Shown here piece by piece: positions 7,388 to 17,674 of a stretch of DNA of 64,000 nt (positions within the stretch are counted from its first letter, which is position 1; every line of letters begins with the position of its first letter). The notes beneath the pieces were generated by a model. It was not told the DNA's origin. It saw only the letters and a list, made by a program, of their open reading frames with translations, and did not search any database. This DNA is from an uncultured Ferrovum sp. (GTDB taxonomy: Bacteria > Pseudomonadota > Gammaproteobacteria > Burkholderiales > Ferrovaceae), in NCBI GenBank assembly GCA_903905585.1, contig CAIVHB010000059.1, forward strand, positions 94,902 through 158,901, in the 5' to 3' direction. A program made the position numbers and the translations under genes.

Positions 7388-8689
7388 ATGAACCCCCGCA
7401 CTTCGCAGCGCTGTACGCCTCAACTATCCAAGATTGCTTTATGGATTGGATTTGCTTCACTGTGTATCAGCGCTGAAACATGGGCGGGTGCTTTTTATCT
7501 TCCCTCCGGTGAAAGCGTGAGTGGATTAGGTAGAGGGTTTGCAGGACAAGCAGCCAGGGGATGGGATGCGGGTGCGGCGAACAGTAACCCTGCTGCCATG
7601 ACGCAATTAGAAAGCAATCAATGGGTGGGCGGTATGGTGGGTTTGTATCCCGATATTTCATTGCGTGACTCGGGAAGCACAACCTTAGTCACTGGAAGTG
7701 CTGTTCCTAGTGGGACCACAACAGGAAATGTCACCAATTTCACTGGCCTTCCAGACTTTGCTTATGCGCGCAAAATGGATTCTGAAAGTAACACCTGGTT
7801 AGGTTTTGCGTTCTCGGCCCCGTTTGGTTTGGGAATTAAATATTCCCCCCCATTTACAGGTCGCTATGACGCCATCGAGTCCCACCTTCGTGTCATGGAT
7901 TTAGCTGCCACGCTTGGAACTCAAGTCAATTCATGGCTTTCCTTAGGCGGCGGCATACACCTGCAGCGCGCCGATGCCCAACTGGAATCAGCAGTAGTTG
8001 ATGCAGTGCGCGATGGCGACATCAAAGTTCGGGGCAGTAGCTATGCCTTCACGGGTCAAATCAGCGCCCACATCAAACCGAGTCAAGATTGGCAATTAGG
8101 TTTGGACTATAAAACAGGGGCATCCCATAACGAAAAAGGGGAAGCGTTCGTTGTGATCCCTTCCTATGGGATCTCGGGGACTTATGGTTCTAGTGTTCGG
8201 GTCAATCTTCCTGATATTGCTACCGCATCGGCGTCTTACAGCTTAAGCCCTTCCATCAAGTTATTAGCTGAAGCGCGATGGTTTACCTGGTCGCGCTTCC
8301 ATGATCTGAGCATTTATATTCCAAGCCTGAGCGCCCTTTCTCCACTTGTGCGCCAGGAGCAATATCACAACAGCTATTCAGCTGCTTTGGGTGCCGAATA
8401 CGCACTCAGTCCCGCATGGACTCTGCGTGCTGGATATATGTTTGATCAAACACCAACAAATCCGTCTAACCGCTCTGTAGCGGTTCCTGATTCAGATCGT
8501 CATTGGTTTGGGGTGGGTGCTTCTTGGAGTTTTATGCCAAGTTGGGTGGTAGATCTGACCTATGCGCATATTCAGTTTGAACCCGTCACGATCAATCGCA
8601 ATGTACTGAGTACTTTTGGCAATGTGACTCAAATGACAGGGCAACCCACCGTAGACATGGTTGGCGTGGCTTTGCGTAACGCATTCTAA
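7388..8689 (+). CDS. OmpP1/FadL/TodX-family outer membrane transport protein
   Basis: 433-aa outer-membrane beta barrel for uptake of hydrophobic compounds such as long-chain fatty acids. The signal peptide covers about residues 1-33 (ending ETWA), and the mature protein begins with the family N-terminus GAFYLPSGESVSGLGRGFAG, then a DAGAANSNPAAM motif. The rest is a series of alternating beta strands, ending in a typical aromatic C-terminal strand (VGVALRNAF). Three ATG codons are clustered at 7379-7390; the AAAGGA site fits 7385 or 7388 best. It stands alone, converging with the cyclase gene across 27 nt. Confidence 0.85.
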   Translation: MNPRTSQRCTPQLSKIALWIGFASLCISAETWAGAFYLPSGESVSGLGRGFAGQAARGWDAGAANSNPAAMTQLESNQWVGGMVGLYPDISLRDSGSTTLVTGSAVPSGTTTGNVTNFTGLPDFAYARKMDSESNTWLGFAFSAPFGLGIKYSPPFTGRYDAIESHLRVMDLAATLGTQVNSWLSLGGGIHLQRADAQLESAVVDAVRDGDIKVRGSSYAFTGQISAHIKPSQDWQLGLDYKTGASHNEKGEAFVVIPSYGISGTYGSSVRVNLPDIATASASYSLSPSIKLLAEARWFTWSRFHDLSIYIPSLSALSPLVRQEQYHNSYSAALGAEYALSPAWTLRAGYMFDQTPTNPSNRSVAVPDSDRHWFGVGASWSFMPSWVVDLTYAHIQFEPVTINRNVLSTFGNVTQMTGQPTVDMVGVALRNAF

Positions 8690-8716
8690 GGCTCGAGACT
8701 GAGTACAAAATGAGAA

Positions 8717-11386
8717 TTACTTCTCTGTCATGGTCCATACTCCATCCCAATTTTCTTGGGGTGGCGCATAACGAAGCTGACCAATGCGTTCTAAATAAAG
8801 TGCAGACGGGCCATCAGTCGGACGAAGTTGCAGAACCGCTTTAAATGCTTTTTCTGCATCATCCCAATGCTGAACTCGATAGGCATCCATCCCAGATTGA
8901 TAGAGGCTCAGCATAGACTCGTATACTGAGCGCTCTGTCCCTTTAAGGTGGCCTGCAACCTCAAAGATCGTAACGGGTTCGTTTTTTCCTTTAACGCGAA
9001 GCTTGTCTACCTCTCGTAGCAAAGTAGGACGCTTGAGGCGTGTCGCCAGGCTCTCACTGATTAAAATAGAGGTACCGTAAAACTTGTTTGCTCCCTCTAA
9101 GCGTGACGCCAAATTCACGCTATCTCCAATCACCGTGTACTCCATACGTTTGGGCGAACCAATATTTCCAACAACGACTTTACCCATAGCCAGGCCAACA
9201 CCAATATGAATGGGCTGCAGACCTTTATCTTCCCTTTTTTGATTGAGTTGCTCGAGCTCTGCCATCATTTCTTCTGCGGTAATGACCGCGCGATCAGCAT
9301 CGTCATCTGCCGTAAAGGGTGCGCCAAATAAGGCCATCATGGCATCACCAATATATTTATCCAGAATACCTTTATGTTTGAAAATGACGTCTACCATTTC
9401 GGCGAAATATTCATTCAGCATATTCACTGTGCCTCGGGCACCCAACTTTTCTGAAAGTGTAGTGAAACTGCGAATATCAGAAAACAGGATGACGATTTCC
9501 TGATCTTTACCGCCCAATTGATCCTCACCACCCGCCAATAACTGCTCGGCTACTTCTACGCTCATGTAGCGAGCCATCGTCGTTTTGACGCGTTTTTCGG
9601 TTGTGATATCTTCAAGCACCAACATGGTACCAATCGACTCCCCCTCTAAGCCAATCAGTGGCGTGGATACCGCGTTAACGGATTTTTCAATTCCATGCCA
9701 TTTAAGGGTGTAATCCACATTGAGTTGACGAGTTTGAGTGGCCTTGGCACGCTCCAGTGATTCAATAATCCAAGGGTTCTGATGACCCAAGGCCATTGCA
9801 TGGTCTTCAATATGCTTTCCTACCATCGGAATAGAGTCAATTTCGAGAATTTCATAAGCCGCTTGATTCACGCTGGCAATCACACCCTTCTCATCAATTG
9901 TAATCAAGCCGTTTGAAGTACTTTTCAGAATACTTTCGTTGTAGTTATTCACCTTTCTGACTTCATCAAGTAGGCGACTATTATCAAGAGAGATCCCTAC
10001 TTCAGCAGCGAAAGCGCGCAATCGAATTTCATCCTTAGGAGAAAAAGTCTTGCCATTGGCTTTATTTAATACTTCAACAACACCAATTATTTGACCTTTT
10101 TTACCTACCACAGGCATTGCAATCATGCTTTTCGTTCTGTAACCCGTAGCCAAGTCAACAGATCGGTTGAAGCGAGCATCATCATAAGCGTCGACTAAAT
10201 TAATGACCTTACCTTCACGGTATACAGTTCCGGCTATGCCTTCAGATGAAGACAATCGGATTTCTTTAACTTCTAGTTCTTCAGCAAACCGAGACCACAA
10301 CTCACCCGTCTTTTCGTCATAGAGAAGCAAAGTACTGCGATCTGCATCAAGGAGTAATGTGGCGCTTGTCATAATGCGAGAGATCAACACATCAATTTCT
10401 ATTTCACCTGCAAGATCGTGGGTGACCTCAAGCATGTGGATCTCTTCACGTAAGCTATCCACCATCTTGTTAAAACCGCGGAATAAATCAGCATATTCAT
10501 CTGTTGTGGTGATATCCAGTTTTGCCTCGAGATTACCCGCCTCAATCTTTTTCATGGCATCCACCAATCGTTTGGCTGCATGAGAAACATCACTCGCGGT
10601 GAGGGCAGACATAATCACCGCTGCAACTCCTGTCACAATGGTGACACCACTCAACCAAATCCATAAAGGAATGAGTTGCTCAGTGGTGGCAACAACCCCA
10701 AGATCCCCCAGCAATACATTGACTTTGACCAAGGTAGATCCGGCAAAGAACACCATAGGTATTGCAGCCAAAAACAAGGACAAATAAATGAGCTTGTATC
10801 TCAGCGGCACAGCAATAGGTCGACTGATGGATTCAATTTGCCCAAATGAATCTGAATAGGACTCCAACCTTGCAACAAGGGGGGGAATGAGTTTGTTCAG
10901 TGAGAAATATTCAATGATTGCGTGAACTGGAGCTGCAAAAAATACTATGCAAGCTGCGGTGGTATAAATTTGCCAGGTTGCAAATCCAAAATTGAGTGTG
11001 CTGTTATAGCTGATCAAGGTTCCAATCAAGGAAATACAGGCCAAAGGACCGTGTAAGAAAGTGACACGTAAGAAAGAGAAGAACGGAAGATTAAGGAGGG
11101 CCGTCAAAGCAGAATCGATGTCATGCGATGAAACAGGTTTTTTTTGCTCAACCGCATCGAGCACAACGCGGATGGGCTTGCTATGTCGAGCAATTAAAAA
11201 TATATCGGGCCCGATAAATACGAAGGTCGCAACGGGAAGAGACATCATAAACAAAAACCACTTTTCAGTGGTCATGTCTAAACCCAAATACATCAGCACC
11301 ATCACTACACCTGTAGCAGTGACAGTGCCGTAAATGTAAATTCTAATCAGTTGCCAAAGAAAAGCGCCGGGTAATAAGGTTTTCAT
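8717..11386 (-). CDS. Membrane-bound adenylate/guanylate cyclase with HAMP, GAF and PAS domains
   Basis: 889-aa class III nucleotide cyclase that would make cAMP (or cGMP) in response to a cytoplasmic signal. Order: about six membrane helices (residues 10-260), HAMP (255-315), GAF (325-475), PAS (480-600), catalytic domain (625-800), then a short TPR-like tail. The catalytic domain has both metal aspartates (LFSDIRSFTTLSE, Asp637, and YIGDAMMALFG, Asp681) and the transition-state region VIGDSVNLASRLEG, so it should be active. The ligands of GAF and PAS are unknown. It lies 47 nt downstream of the TPR/ATP-grasp gene and may be in the same transcript with serC. Confidence 0.88.
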   Translation of the reverse strand: MKTLLPGAFLWQLIRIYIYGTVTATGVVMVLMYLGLDMTTEKWFLFMMSLPVATFVFIGPDIFLIARHSKPIRVVLDAVEQKKPVSSHDIDSALTALLNLPFFSFLRVTFLHGPLACISLIGTLISYNSTLNFGFATWQIYTTAACIVFFAAPVHAIIEYFSLNKLIPPLVARLESYSDSFGQIESISRPIAVPLRYKLIYLSLFLAAIPMVFFAGSTLVKVNVLLGDLGVVATTEQLIPLWIWLSGVTIVTGVAAVIMSALTASDVSHAAKRLVDAMKKIEAGNLEAKLDITTTDEYADLFRGFNKMVDSLREEIHMLEVTHDLAGEIEIDVLISRIMTSATLLLDADRSTLLLYDEKTGELWSRFAEELEVKEIRLSSSEGIAGTVYREGKVINLVDAYDDARFNRSVDLATGYRTKSMIAMPVVGKKGQIIGVVEVLNKANGKTFSPKDEIRLRAFAAEVGISLDNSRLLDEVRKVNNYNESILKSTSNGLITIDEKGVIASVNQAAYEILEIDSIPMVGKHIEDHAMALGHQNPWIIESLERAKATQTRQLNVDYTLKWHGIEKSVNAVSTPLIGLEGESIGTMLVLEDITTEKRVKTTMARYMSVEVAEQLLAGGEDQLGGKDQEIVILFSDIRSFTTLSEKLGARGTVNMLNEYFAEMVDVIFKHKGILDKYIGDAMMALFGAPFTADDDADRAVITAEEMMAELEQLNQKREDKGLQPIHIGVGLAMGKVVVGNIGSPKRMEYTVIGDSVNLASRLEGANKFYGTSILISESLATRLKRPTLLREVDKLRVKGKNEPVTIFEVAGHLKGTERSVYESMLSLYQSGMDAYRVQHWDDAEKAFKAVLQLRPTDGPSALYLERIGQLRYAPPQENWDGVWTMTEK

Positions 11387-11433
11387 TACTACTTGTAAGC
11401 GCTAGAACGTATGCTCATATTTTCCATTTAAAA

Positions 11434-13269
11434 TTAAGATCCTCGAGCCATCTTGTAAACCAAACGATCAAAAGCCTGCTTAATGTTTTCAACATAGGGG
11501 TTTTTAAACTTAAACATCTCTTCTTTTTCATCATGCACAAGCATAGTGGCATTCGCTTCGAATACCAGTATTCTATTTTGTGAGTCAATGCCACAGTCAA
11601 TTCCACAGTAATCTAAATGCGTAGCGGCGGCTATCTGTTTTAATGCTTCCAGATGACTTGGTGTAAATAAGGGACACGCGCCCTTAAGAAAGACTTCTTC
11701 CTCACTTCTCATCCAATCGTGATTGCCCATGTCTGTTCTGAAATAATGAACAAGCCAATCTGTATGGATAGCAAGGTGATAGGGGAAGATTTCACCATCA
11801 ATACATATCCAACGGTATTTTCTAAAATAGCCATCAGAGGACTGATAATTGACGTATTCCGTCACGTAATAAATATCGCCTGGGCGCTCTTCCATAAAGC
11901 TATGGATTGCAGCGATATCATCACATTTTTGAACCGCGTCCCCTCCATGCGTTCCCGCAAGGCGAACCAAGATAGGCAGATCAAAATGTTCGGGCAGCGC
12001 ACTCATACCACCAGATTTCAAAAGAGCACCCTCTACCCGGATCGTTCTGGGTACTTTGCAAAGCGGTGTATTCTCTAAACGATGGGCGATGCTTTCTCTA
12101 TCCGTTGCAAGAATCTTTCTGGGGTGATTGATCGTGGGACGATTCAATGCATCACAAATCTGCAGCGCATGGGGAAGAATTTCCTGACCATTATCTGCAT
12201 CACCAATCACGTTAATAATGACATCACCCTTTAGTTTTAAGGCGTCCCTATCCTGTTCCCACTCATTGGGGATCACACAATAAAAGTGGCGCTCAAAACC
12301 TGCTTGGCCTAGCAGATAATTGATGGGGGTAGACCCCGCAAACGGTGCATCGAGCACCACAACTGAAAAATCTGCCGGTGATTTATTCGCCATCCAGGTG
12401 ATAAACGGTTTTTGTTGCTTAAATCGACGATAGGCCTCTAATGCTAAATCTTGATTTTTCATACGCAGGTGCGCATTACCCAGCTCTACATACACTTCTG
12501 CACTATTTGGGGTGAGCACGATCAAGCGATTAAGGAGTTCAAGGCACTCCTCGTTTTTGATATTCAAATGCCCAAGAAGTTGCGACAAGGCCATGATAGG
12601 CAATGGCGAATCGGGATGAATTTGAAGTGCATTACGCAGACAAAGCTCTGCGTCACCCCAGACCTCTAACTTTCTGAAGGTATTCCCCAAATTAATCCAT
12701 GCTTCCATATACTGAGGATTGAGCTCAACAGCACGATGGTAGTAATTGCGTGCCTCTTGCAATTGCAGCACACCAAAAAAAGTATTACCCAAATTGTTGT
12801 AGGCAATTGCATTTTTGGGATCTATTTGAATAGCACTCTGGTGACATACAAGCGCTTCTTCGTGGCGCATACATTCTGTGAGAAACTGCCCCAGTCGGGT
12901 CAGGATGCTCGCTGACTTAGGATTGATTTCTAGTGCTTTTCGATATGCCTGCTCTGCCTCAGCGTGTTGCCCCAAATTTTGATGAGCTTGGCCAAGATCA
13001 AGATATAAATCTGCATCTCTGGGTGCAAGTTTCACGCCTCGCAGCAATGCAATGACAGATTGTTCCGATTGGCCTATGGCTAAAAGCCCCTTGCCCAGTG
13101 CTTTCCATGAAATAGGGGCCATGGGGTAGCGTTCAGAAAGAGTTTTTGATTTTGTAACAAGTTGCGCCCATTCGCCCTTGGAAGATAAAGCAACCAACTC
13201 GTTCACGAGAGGCATAGGAACCACAGCCTTGCCTCCTGCTACGCCCTGAAATCCTTTTTTACCAGCCAC
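11434..13269 (-). CDS. TPR protein with C-terminal ATP-grasp-like domain
   Basis: 611-aa two-part protein. Residues about 25-290 are seven or so tetratricopeptide repeats (for example LGQAHQNLGQHAEAEQAYRKAL and YNNLGNTFFGVLQLQEARNYY segments). Residues about 300-605 look like an ATP-grasp ligase: RKILATDRESIAHRL, then PILVRLAGTHGGDAVQ (nucleotide-binding loop), YVTEYVNYQSSDGYFRKYR, and the metal-binding end GIDCGIDSQNRILVFEANATM, with the conserved D/E-x-N. Such ligases join a carboxylate to an amine, but the substrate is not known. It lies between serC and the cyclase, all leftward with short gaps. A peptide or protein ligation role guided by the TPR part is inference. Confidence 0.75.
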   Translation of the reverse strand: MAGKKGFQGVAGGKAVVPMPLVNELVALSSKGEWAQLVTKSKTLSERYPMAPISWKALGKGLLAIGQSEQSVIALLRGVKLAPRDADLYLDLGQAHQNLGQHAEAEQAYRKALEINPKSASILTRLGQFLTECMRHEEALVCHQSAIQIDPKNAIAYNNLGNTFFGVLQLQEARNYYHRAVELNPQYMEAWINLGNTFRKLEVWGDAELCLRNALQIHPDSPLPIMALSQLLGHLNIKNEECLELLNRLIVLTPNSAEVYVELGNAHLRMKNQDLALEAYRRFKQQKPFITWMANKSPADFSVVVLDAPFAGSTPINYLLGQAGFERHFYCVIPNEWEQDRDALKLKGDVIINVIGDADNGQEILPHALQICDALNRPTINHPRKILATDRESIAHRLENTPLCKVPRTIRVEGALLKSGGMSALPEHFDLPILVRLAGTHGGDAVQKCDDIAAIHSFMEERPGDIYYVTEYVNYQSSDGYFRKYRWICIDGEIFPYHLAIHTDWLVHYFRTDMGNHDWMRSEEEVFLKGACPLFTPSHLEALKQIAAATHLDYCGIDCGIDSQNRILVFEANATMLVHDEKEEMFKFKNPYVENIKQAFDRLVYKMARGS

Positions 13270-13309
13270 GGCAGATACCTTTTATTTGGGGATAGATCAA
13301 AAATTAACG

Positions 13310-14425
13310 CTATTGTTGGTTTTGTTGTTGAAAGTGCGCCATAAACTCAACTAAGTCTTCAACCGCATGTTGTGTCACGCCGTTGTAGAGAGAGGCTCTC
13401 AAACCGCCAATTGCGCGATGGCCATTCAAGCCAGAGAACCCTGCAGCACTCGATTCCTCTAAGAACCTCTTCTCTAGCTCTGGGGTATCTAGGTTGAAGG
13501 CAACGTTCATTAATGAACGGTCGTGCTTGGCACTTCTTCCCAGATAGAAAGAAGCGCTGTTGTCGATTGCTTGATAGAGCAAGGCAGCTTTAGCTTCGTT
13601 TATCGCATTCATATTAACGAGCCCACCGATATCATTTTTCAACCATCGGGTGATCAGCAACACAACATAAATAGCAAACACCGGAGGGGTATTAAAAATT
13701 GATCCTGCTTTAATATGACTACGATAGTCTAGAAACTCAGGAAGATCATCTTTGCATCGCGCGACCAAATCTTTACGCATCACCACGATCGTCACACCCG
13801 CTGGTCCTAAATTCTTTTGGGCATGGGCGTAGATCATCGAAAAACGATTGGCCTCACAAGGCCTAGAAAGAAAATCAGAGGACATATCGCAGATACGTGG
13901 CACGGACTCTAAACCCAAGATGCGCTGAAATTGAATGCCTTCTACTGTTTCGTTAGAAATATAGTGAAGATACGGGGCTTCGGGTGAAAACGAGAGTTCA
14001 TCGTCATTGGGCAGGCGAGCGTATTGTTCACTTTCCCCACTCCAAAGCGTTTTAATGGGTCCAATATGTTTTGCGTCTGTGACCGATTTACCGCTCCAAT
14101 ATCCCGTGAGCAAATACTCAGGCAAACCAGGCGCTGTCCCCATCAAGGACATAGCGATCGTTGAAAACTGTTGTGTAGCGCCACCCTGCAGAAAAAGCAC
14201 ATGGTAGTCATCATTCAGACCCAGCAAAGACAGGACATTGTGTTCTGCTTCAGCAATGACATCAGCAAACCACTTCGAGCGATGGCTGATACCTAAAATA
14301 GACAGGCCTGCGTCGGGGACGGTGTGAATAGATTCCTGAACTTGCCTCAACACGTTTTCAGGCAATGCTCCGGGGCCACCTGAAAAGTTACGAAGGTTTC
14401 GGATGTTGGTATTCTCAAGATTCAT
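13310..14425 (-). CDS. serC: Phosphoserine aminotransferase
   Basis: 371-aa PLP-dependent class V aminotransferase that converts 3-phosphohydroxypyruvate to phosphoserine in serine synthesis (and acts in pyridoxine synthesis). Marks: RNFSGGPGALPENVL at the N-terminus, GISHRSKWF, FLQGGATQQFS, and HAQKNLGPAGVT with the PLP lysine; near the C-terminus GLNGHRAIGGLRASLYN. The ATG at 14425 is preferred because AGAGGA lies 6-7 nt upstream and residue 1 then matches the family start. Serine made here could feed the serine acetyltransferase fused to CysN at the far end of the window, although the genes are not linked. Confidence 0.92.
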   Translation of the reverse strand: MNLENTNIRNLRNFSGGPGALPENVLRQVQESIHTVPDAGLSILGISHRSKWFADVIAEAEHNVLSLLGLNDDYHVLFLQGGATQQFSTIAMSLMGTAPGLPEYLLTGYWSGKSVTDAKHIGPIKTLWSGESEQYARLPNDDELSFSPEAPYLHYISNETVEGIQFQRILGLESVPRICDMSSDFLSRPCEANRFSMIYAHAQKNLGPAGVTIVVMRKDLVARCKDDLPEFLDYRSHIKAGSIFNTPPVFAIYVVLLITRWLKNDIGGLVNMNAINEAKAALLYQAIDNSASFYLGRSAKHDRSLMNVAFNLDTPELEKRFLEESSAAGFSGLNGHRAIGGLRASLYNGVTQHAVEDLVEFMAHFQQQNQQ

Positions 14426-14619
14426 ATGCAATCCTCTGTTAGAGAATGATACAAACCCTGAACACATGGATGATTCTTCAAAATAGAGGCTAAAAACCGA
14501 TTAAATAAGGAATATTGATTATATCGATTAATGAATTTGCTGACCGCTCCTTTTGTTACACTTGGTAAACAATAACAGTGCTTTTGACCAATAATGAGAA
14601 TGTCCGCGAGGAGTTCAAC

Positions 14620-14886
14620 ATGAATGAAAGCGATATGCCAAACTCTGTTGATTTAGGAGATGCGCGAGTAGGCTTATCCATTGGAGAGCAATTGCGCAAA
14701 ATGAGGATGCAAGCTGGCTATGATATGGAATCCTTTGCGCAGGCCATCAATGTATCGGTCGCGCAATTGAGTCAACTGGAAAGCAATCAAGGTTTTCTAT
14801 TCCGCGACTACAAAGCTTCTGCTTTGGCCTTGCGTCGCGCCTTTACCTTGCTTGAGACGGGTGATACCCCTCATAGCGATAGTTAA
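14620..14886 (+). CDS. Small helix-turn-helix protein, XRE/RodZ-N-terminal-like
   Basis: 88-aa protein with one HTH domain at about residues 20-80: GEQLRKMRMQAGYDMESFAQAINVSVAQLSQLES, then a loop FLFRDYKASALALRRAF. The pattern is that of the RodZ/XRE cytoplasmic HTH, without the membrane helix of RodZ, so it may be a small regulator. The ATG at 14620 follows GCGAGGAG. It converges with ppc with one base between the stop codons. Target unknown. Confidence 0.7.
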   Translation: MNESDMPNSVDLGDARVGLSIGEQLRKMRMQAGYDMESFAQAINVSVAQLSQLESNQGFLFRDYKASALALRRAFTLLETGDTPHSDS

Positions 14887-14887
14887 C

Positions 14888-17665
14888 TTATCCGCTATTT
14901 CGAAGCCCAGCAGCAACGCCGTTTATAGAAATATGAATGCCCCGCCGCACCCTTCCATCGGTTTCACCATTGCGATGACGCCTGAGAAGCTCAATCTGCA
15001 TCAAATTGAGAGGGTTCATATAAGGCGTTCGGTTTTTGATGGCCAAGCCTAGCATGGGGTTATCTGCCAGCAAGTCTTCAGCGCCATTAATCATCAGAAG
15101 CGCATCTCGGGTAGCATGCCACTCATTCGATAAGCGAGAAAAAATACGGTCGCGTAGCGCAACATCAGGAACAAGTTCTGAATAGCGGGAAGCAATGGCC
15201 AAATCGCTCTTGGCCAAAATCATATCCATATTGGATAACTGGGTACGGAAAAAAGGCCAAACGGCATGCATGCGTTGCAGCCTAGCCAAACCGTCATTAT
15301 TCTCTTCCAGCCAGGCCTTAATGGCCGAACCAAATCCATACCAACCCGGCAACATTAGACGACATTGCGCCCAAGAAAAGACCCAAGGAATAGCCCGCAA
15401 ATCTTCAATGCGCTCAGACGCTTTGCGCGAGGCTGGGCGACTACCAATATTGAGATGCGCAATTTCAGAGATGGGGGTGGAGGCCCAGAAATATTGTGTA
15501 AAACCGGGGGTCTCATACACCAGGTCGCGATAAGCCTGAAATGCTAATTCAGAAATACGCTCCATAATGCCGTAGAAACCTTCGGCACTCTCTGCATGGT
15601 TTTCATTGTCCAATAAGGTTGCCTCCAGGGTGGCGGCAACTAAAACCTCAAGGTTACGTCTTCCTACATCGGGTTTGCCATATTTAGAAGCAATCACTTC
15701 GCCCTGTTCAGTGATACGAATTTGGCCTGACACAGCACCGGCGGGCTGGGCCAAAATAGCCTCATACGAAGGCCCTCCTCCTCTCCCTACCGAACCACCT
15801 CGGCCGTGAAATAATCGTAAGCGCACTCCGGCTTGTGCAAAAACTTTGGCAAGCTCAATTTCAGCTTTATAAAGTTCCCAACCTGAGGTGAGAAAACCAC
15901 CATCTTTATTCGAATCAGAATAACCCAACATCACTTCCTGCTCCTCTCCACGCAGGCGAATTAATTGACGAAACAGTGGGATAGCCAGAATTGCAGCCAT
16001 CGTAGTACTGGATTGCCTGAGGTCTTCAATCGTCTCAAATAAGGGAATCATGTTCATGTCTAGATGAGGTTGCTTGCCTGGTATCAATAGCCCTGCCTCT
16101 TTCAGCAGCAATGCAAGCTCCAGCAAGTCAGACACACCATCTGTTTTAGAGATAATGCAATTAGGCAGCGCAGCACTTCCAAATCGTGATTTCAGTTCGC
16201 GCGCCTTGAAGAATATCGCTAACTCTCCTTGCGTTTCCTCTGAATACTGTTGATACGGGGAATACAACAAACGCGGAACGGTGAGCTCGGTTTGAAGCAA
16301 CTGTATGCGCTGGTCTTCATTCAAAGACAAATAATCCTCACACGCTCCGGCATGCAAAAGAAGTTCAGCGACCGTGCGCTCATGCACATCCGAGTTTTGT
16401 CTTAAATCAATTGGGGCCAAGAAAAAACCAAAGACTTGAACCGCGCGCATGAGTTTTCTGAGCCGTCCACGCGCGAGGCGGGTGCCCCCATTTTGCATCA
16501 GCGACTGCGCCAACACTTTTAGGTCGGCATAGAACGCATCACCATTTTCATAGGCGGGGATTTCTTCAGAATGCTGTGCCGGATTCTCTAAAGATACCGA
16601 TGTTTGACTGAGTTTGGCGTGAATGAAGTTTAATGCAAGTCGGTATGGTTCATCAGCACGATGCGGAGAACGATCAGGAGATTGCTCAGCCAGCACCTCT
16701 AGTTCCGGAGAAACCGTAGCAAGGAGAATAGACAAGGGCAATTCTGTGCTCAATGCATCGAGTTCTGAAAGATAGAACTGGATTGCAGCAGAAGACTGTA
16801 ATCCCATTGCCTGCTCAAGAATCGGCGCAGTCACGAAAGGATTACCGTCTCGATCTCCGCCTATCCATGCGCCTACTTTAAAGAATGAAGCAAGCTCCCA
16901 AGCGTTCTTGGGGTAACGGGTTCGCAATAAATCTTCAAAGTGGCAGTACATACGCGGTACTTCACTAAAGAAGGTTTTATCGTAGTAAGAAATCCCATTT
17001 TTTACTTCATCTAAAACAGTCAATCTTTCTCGTCGCAGCATCCTGGTCTGCCACATCGTGATGATGCTGTCTTTTAGGTTCTCTTCACTCTCTAGAATTT
17101 CTTCTGAAGTTTGCGCGATGCGATCACGTGCTTCGAGCAATTCTGCAATACGCTCCTGTAAACCCAAAATACTTTTACGCTGAACTTCTGTAGGATGCGC
17201 CGTGAGTACTGGGCTAACATAAGCAATATCGAGGACTTTTTTTATGGTGGCGGGCAATACACCCGATTCAGCAAGACGATCCAAGGCGCACTCTAGGCTT
17301 CCTGATAACGCAGAAGAAGAATGACCAGATTGCTTGCGATGCAGGCGAATGTGATGCTGATCTTCGGCAATATTCACCAAGTGCAAAAAGTATGAAAAGG
17401 CACGAACAACAGAGATCGATGACTCTTGTGGTAGACCATTCAGGGCCTCTGCCATCTCGATATCCGAGCTAGAATCACGAGATCGCGTAAATCGAATGGC
17501 GTGTTGCCTAATGCGTTCGACAACAGAAAAAACCTGTTCACCCTCAATTTCTTTAATAGATTCGCCCAGTAGTCGGCCTAACAGTCTGATGTCCTCACGA
17601 AGAGGAATATCGCTATCCGGCAAGTGAGGGCTTGGGATATTCGCTGAGGATAAAGAAAGATTCAT
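14888..17665 (-). CDS. ppc: Phosphoenolpyruvate carboxylase
   Basis: 925-aa anaplerotic enzyme that carboxylates PEP to oxaloacetate. Catalytic motifs are present: AHPTEVQRKS (active-site His, about residue 156), GAWIGGDRDGNPFVT, LGYSDSNKDGGFLTSGWELY, FHGRGGSVGRGGGPSYEAI (active-site loop), and the end NGVAAGLRNSG with the usual C-terminal RNSG-like tail. The length is normal. A good AAAGGTGA site precedes the ATG and overlaps the end of the small upstream gene, so the two are probably translated from one message. Confidence 0.95.
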   Translation of the reverse strand: MNLSLSSANIPSPHLPDSDIPLREDIRLLGRLLGESIKEIEGEQVFSVVERIRQHAIRFTRSRDSSSDIEMAEALNGLPQESSISVVRAFSYFLHLVNIAEDQHHIRLHRKQSGHSSSALSGSLECALDRLAESGVLPATIKKVLDIAYVSPVLTAHPTEVQRKSILGLQERIAELLEARDRIAQTSEEILESEENLKDSIITMWQTRMLRRERLTVLDEVKNGISYYDKTFFSEVPRMYCHFEDLLRTRYPKNAWELASFFKVGAWIGGDRDGNPFVTAPILEQAMGLQSSAAIQFYLSELDALSTELPLSILLATVSPELEVLAEQSPDRSPHRADEPYRLALNFIHAKLSQTSVSLENPAQHSEEIPAYENGDAFYADLKVLAQSLMQNGGTRLARGRLRKLMRAVQVFGFFLAPIDLRQNSDVHERTVAELLLHAGACEDYLSLNEDQRIQLLQTELTVPRLLYSPYQQYSEETQGELAIFFKARELKSRFGSAALPNCIISKTDGVSDLLELALLLKEAGLLIPGKQPHLDMNMIPLFETIEDLRQSSTTMAAILAIPLFRQLIRLRGEEQEVMLGYSDSNKDGGFLTSGWELYKAEIELAKVFAQAGVRLRLFHGRGGSVGRGGGPSYEAILAQPAGAVSGQIRITEQGEVIASKYGKPDVGRRNLEVLVAATLEATLLDNENHAESAEGFYGIMERISELAFQAYRDLVYETPGFTQYFWASTPISEIAHLNIGSRPASRKASERIEDLRAIPWVFSWAQCRLMLPGWYGFGSAIKAWLEENNDGLARLQRMHAVWPFFRTQLSNMDMILAKSDLAIASRYSELVPDVALRDRIFSRLSNEWHATRDALLMINGAEDLLADNPMLGLAIKNRTPYMNPLNLMQIELLRRHRNGETDGRVRRGIHISINGVAAGLRNSG

Positions 17666-17674
17666 GACTCACCT

